Below are positions 34,613 through 34,713 of a stretch of DNA of 34,713 nucleotides, in pieces. Numbering within the stretch: position 1 is the first letter of the stretch; every line of letters starts with the position of its first letter. The position numbers and the translations under genes are program-made. The stretch lies in the NCBI GenBank assembly GCA_900541935.1, contig UQLZ01000019.1, positions 1 to 34,713 of the forward strand, in the 5' to 3' direction. Below the pieces are notes generated by a model that made no database searches, was not told the origin of the DNA, and saw only the letters and a program-made list of their open reading frames with translations. The stretch comes from an uncultured Prevotellaceae bacterium (GTDB lineage Bacteria > Bacteroidota > Bacteroidia > Bacteroidales > Muribaculaceae).

Positions 34613-34648
34613 AAAAACAGAGTGTTCCGTTGGTTCACTCTGTTTTTT
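34613..34648 (+). terminator. Rho-independent terminator of the endonuclease gene
   Basis: A 12-bp perfect stem, AAAAACAGAGTG (34613-34624) with CACTCTGTTTTT (34636-34647), ends in a T run. Its loop carries the -33 element of the next promoter. Confidence 0.88.
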
Positions 34649-34660
34649 ATTGTACATTTG
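34630..34660 (+). promoter_or_regulatory. Promoter of a gene running off the window
   Basis: TTG at 34630-34632, a 20-nt spacer, then a perfect -7 box TACATTTG at 34653-34660. It overlaps the endonuclease terminator. Confidence 0.6.
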
Positions 34661-34700
34661 TCTAGTCCTGCCATAGCGTTACACAAAAAAGTAACAAAAA

Positions 34701-34713
34701 ATGAAAGAGACTA
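34701..34713 (+). CDS. Possible first codons of the next gene (cut by window end)
   Basis: An ATG at 34701 followed by AAA GAG ACT (Met-Lys-Glu-Thr) lies 40 nt behind a consensus promoter, at a distance typical for this window. Only 13 bases are visible, so nothing can be said of its product, and a later start is possible. Confidence 0.3.

Overview
The window looks like a stretch of core chromosome from a member of Bacteroidales (Bacteroidota). It is AT-rich. Genes lack Shine-Dalgarno sequences, and many promoters fit the Bacteroidota pattern of a -33 TTTG box, 19-20 nt, then a -7 TAnnTTTG box. The gene content is typical of the order: SprA of the type IX secretion system (T9SS), a BT_3928-like DoxX protein next to tpiA, SPOR and folE, and tRNAs without an encoded CCA end. 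I do not assign a genus. I see no IS element, phage, CRISPR array or toxin-antitoxin pair.

Left part (1-9.9 kb): trigger factor (tig, minus) is divergent from a nucleoside phosphorylase gene followed by a small conserved unknown gene. Two tandem paralogous outer-membrane beta-barrel genes come next, then tRNA-Gln. A minus-strand operon encodes a small membrane protein, a PstS-like lipoprotein and a large periplasmic TPR protein. It is divergent from rpsA (ribosomal protein S1).

Middle (10.1-23.3 kb): a tightly packed plus-strand operon, ruvA - sprA - GT-C-type membrane protein - DUF4369 lipoprotein, has gaps of 5 and 2 nt and one 14-nt overlap. It ends at a 16-bp bidirectional terminator. 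Facing it is a large C10 (streptopain-like) cysteine protease with a C-terminal T9SS sorting domain, so the secretion channel and a likely client lie side by side.

Right part (23.4-34.7 kb): prmA, a tRNA-Gly/Leu/Glu operon, then the minus-strand cluster DUF1599 - BT_3928-like - tpiA - SPOR - folE. After a tandem 82-bp promoter-region duplication come plus-strand genes for a DUF695 protein, a DegP/HtrA protease, RlmN and a secreted endonuclease I with a probable T9SS C-terminal domain. The last 60 bases hold a promoter and what may be the first codons of the next gene.

Most of the window is housekeeping. The best candidates for something undescribed are the two uncharacterised membrane/lipoprotein genes welded to sprA, the duplicated promoter region before the DUF695 gene, and the Exb-type operon remnant (small membrane protein-PstS-TPR) that lacks ExbB/ExbD/TonB genes beside it.
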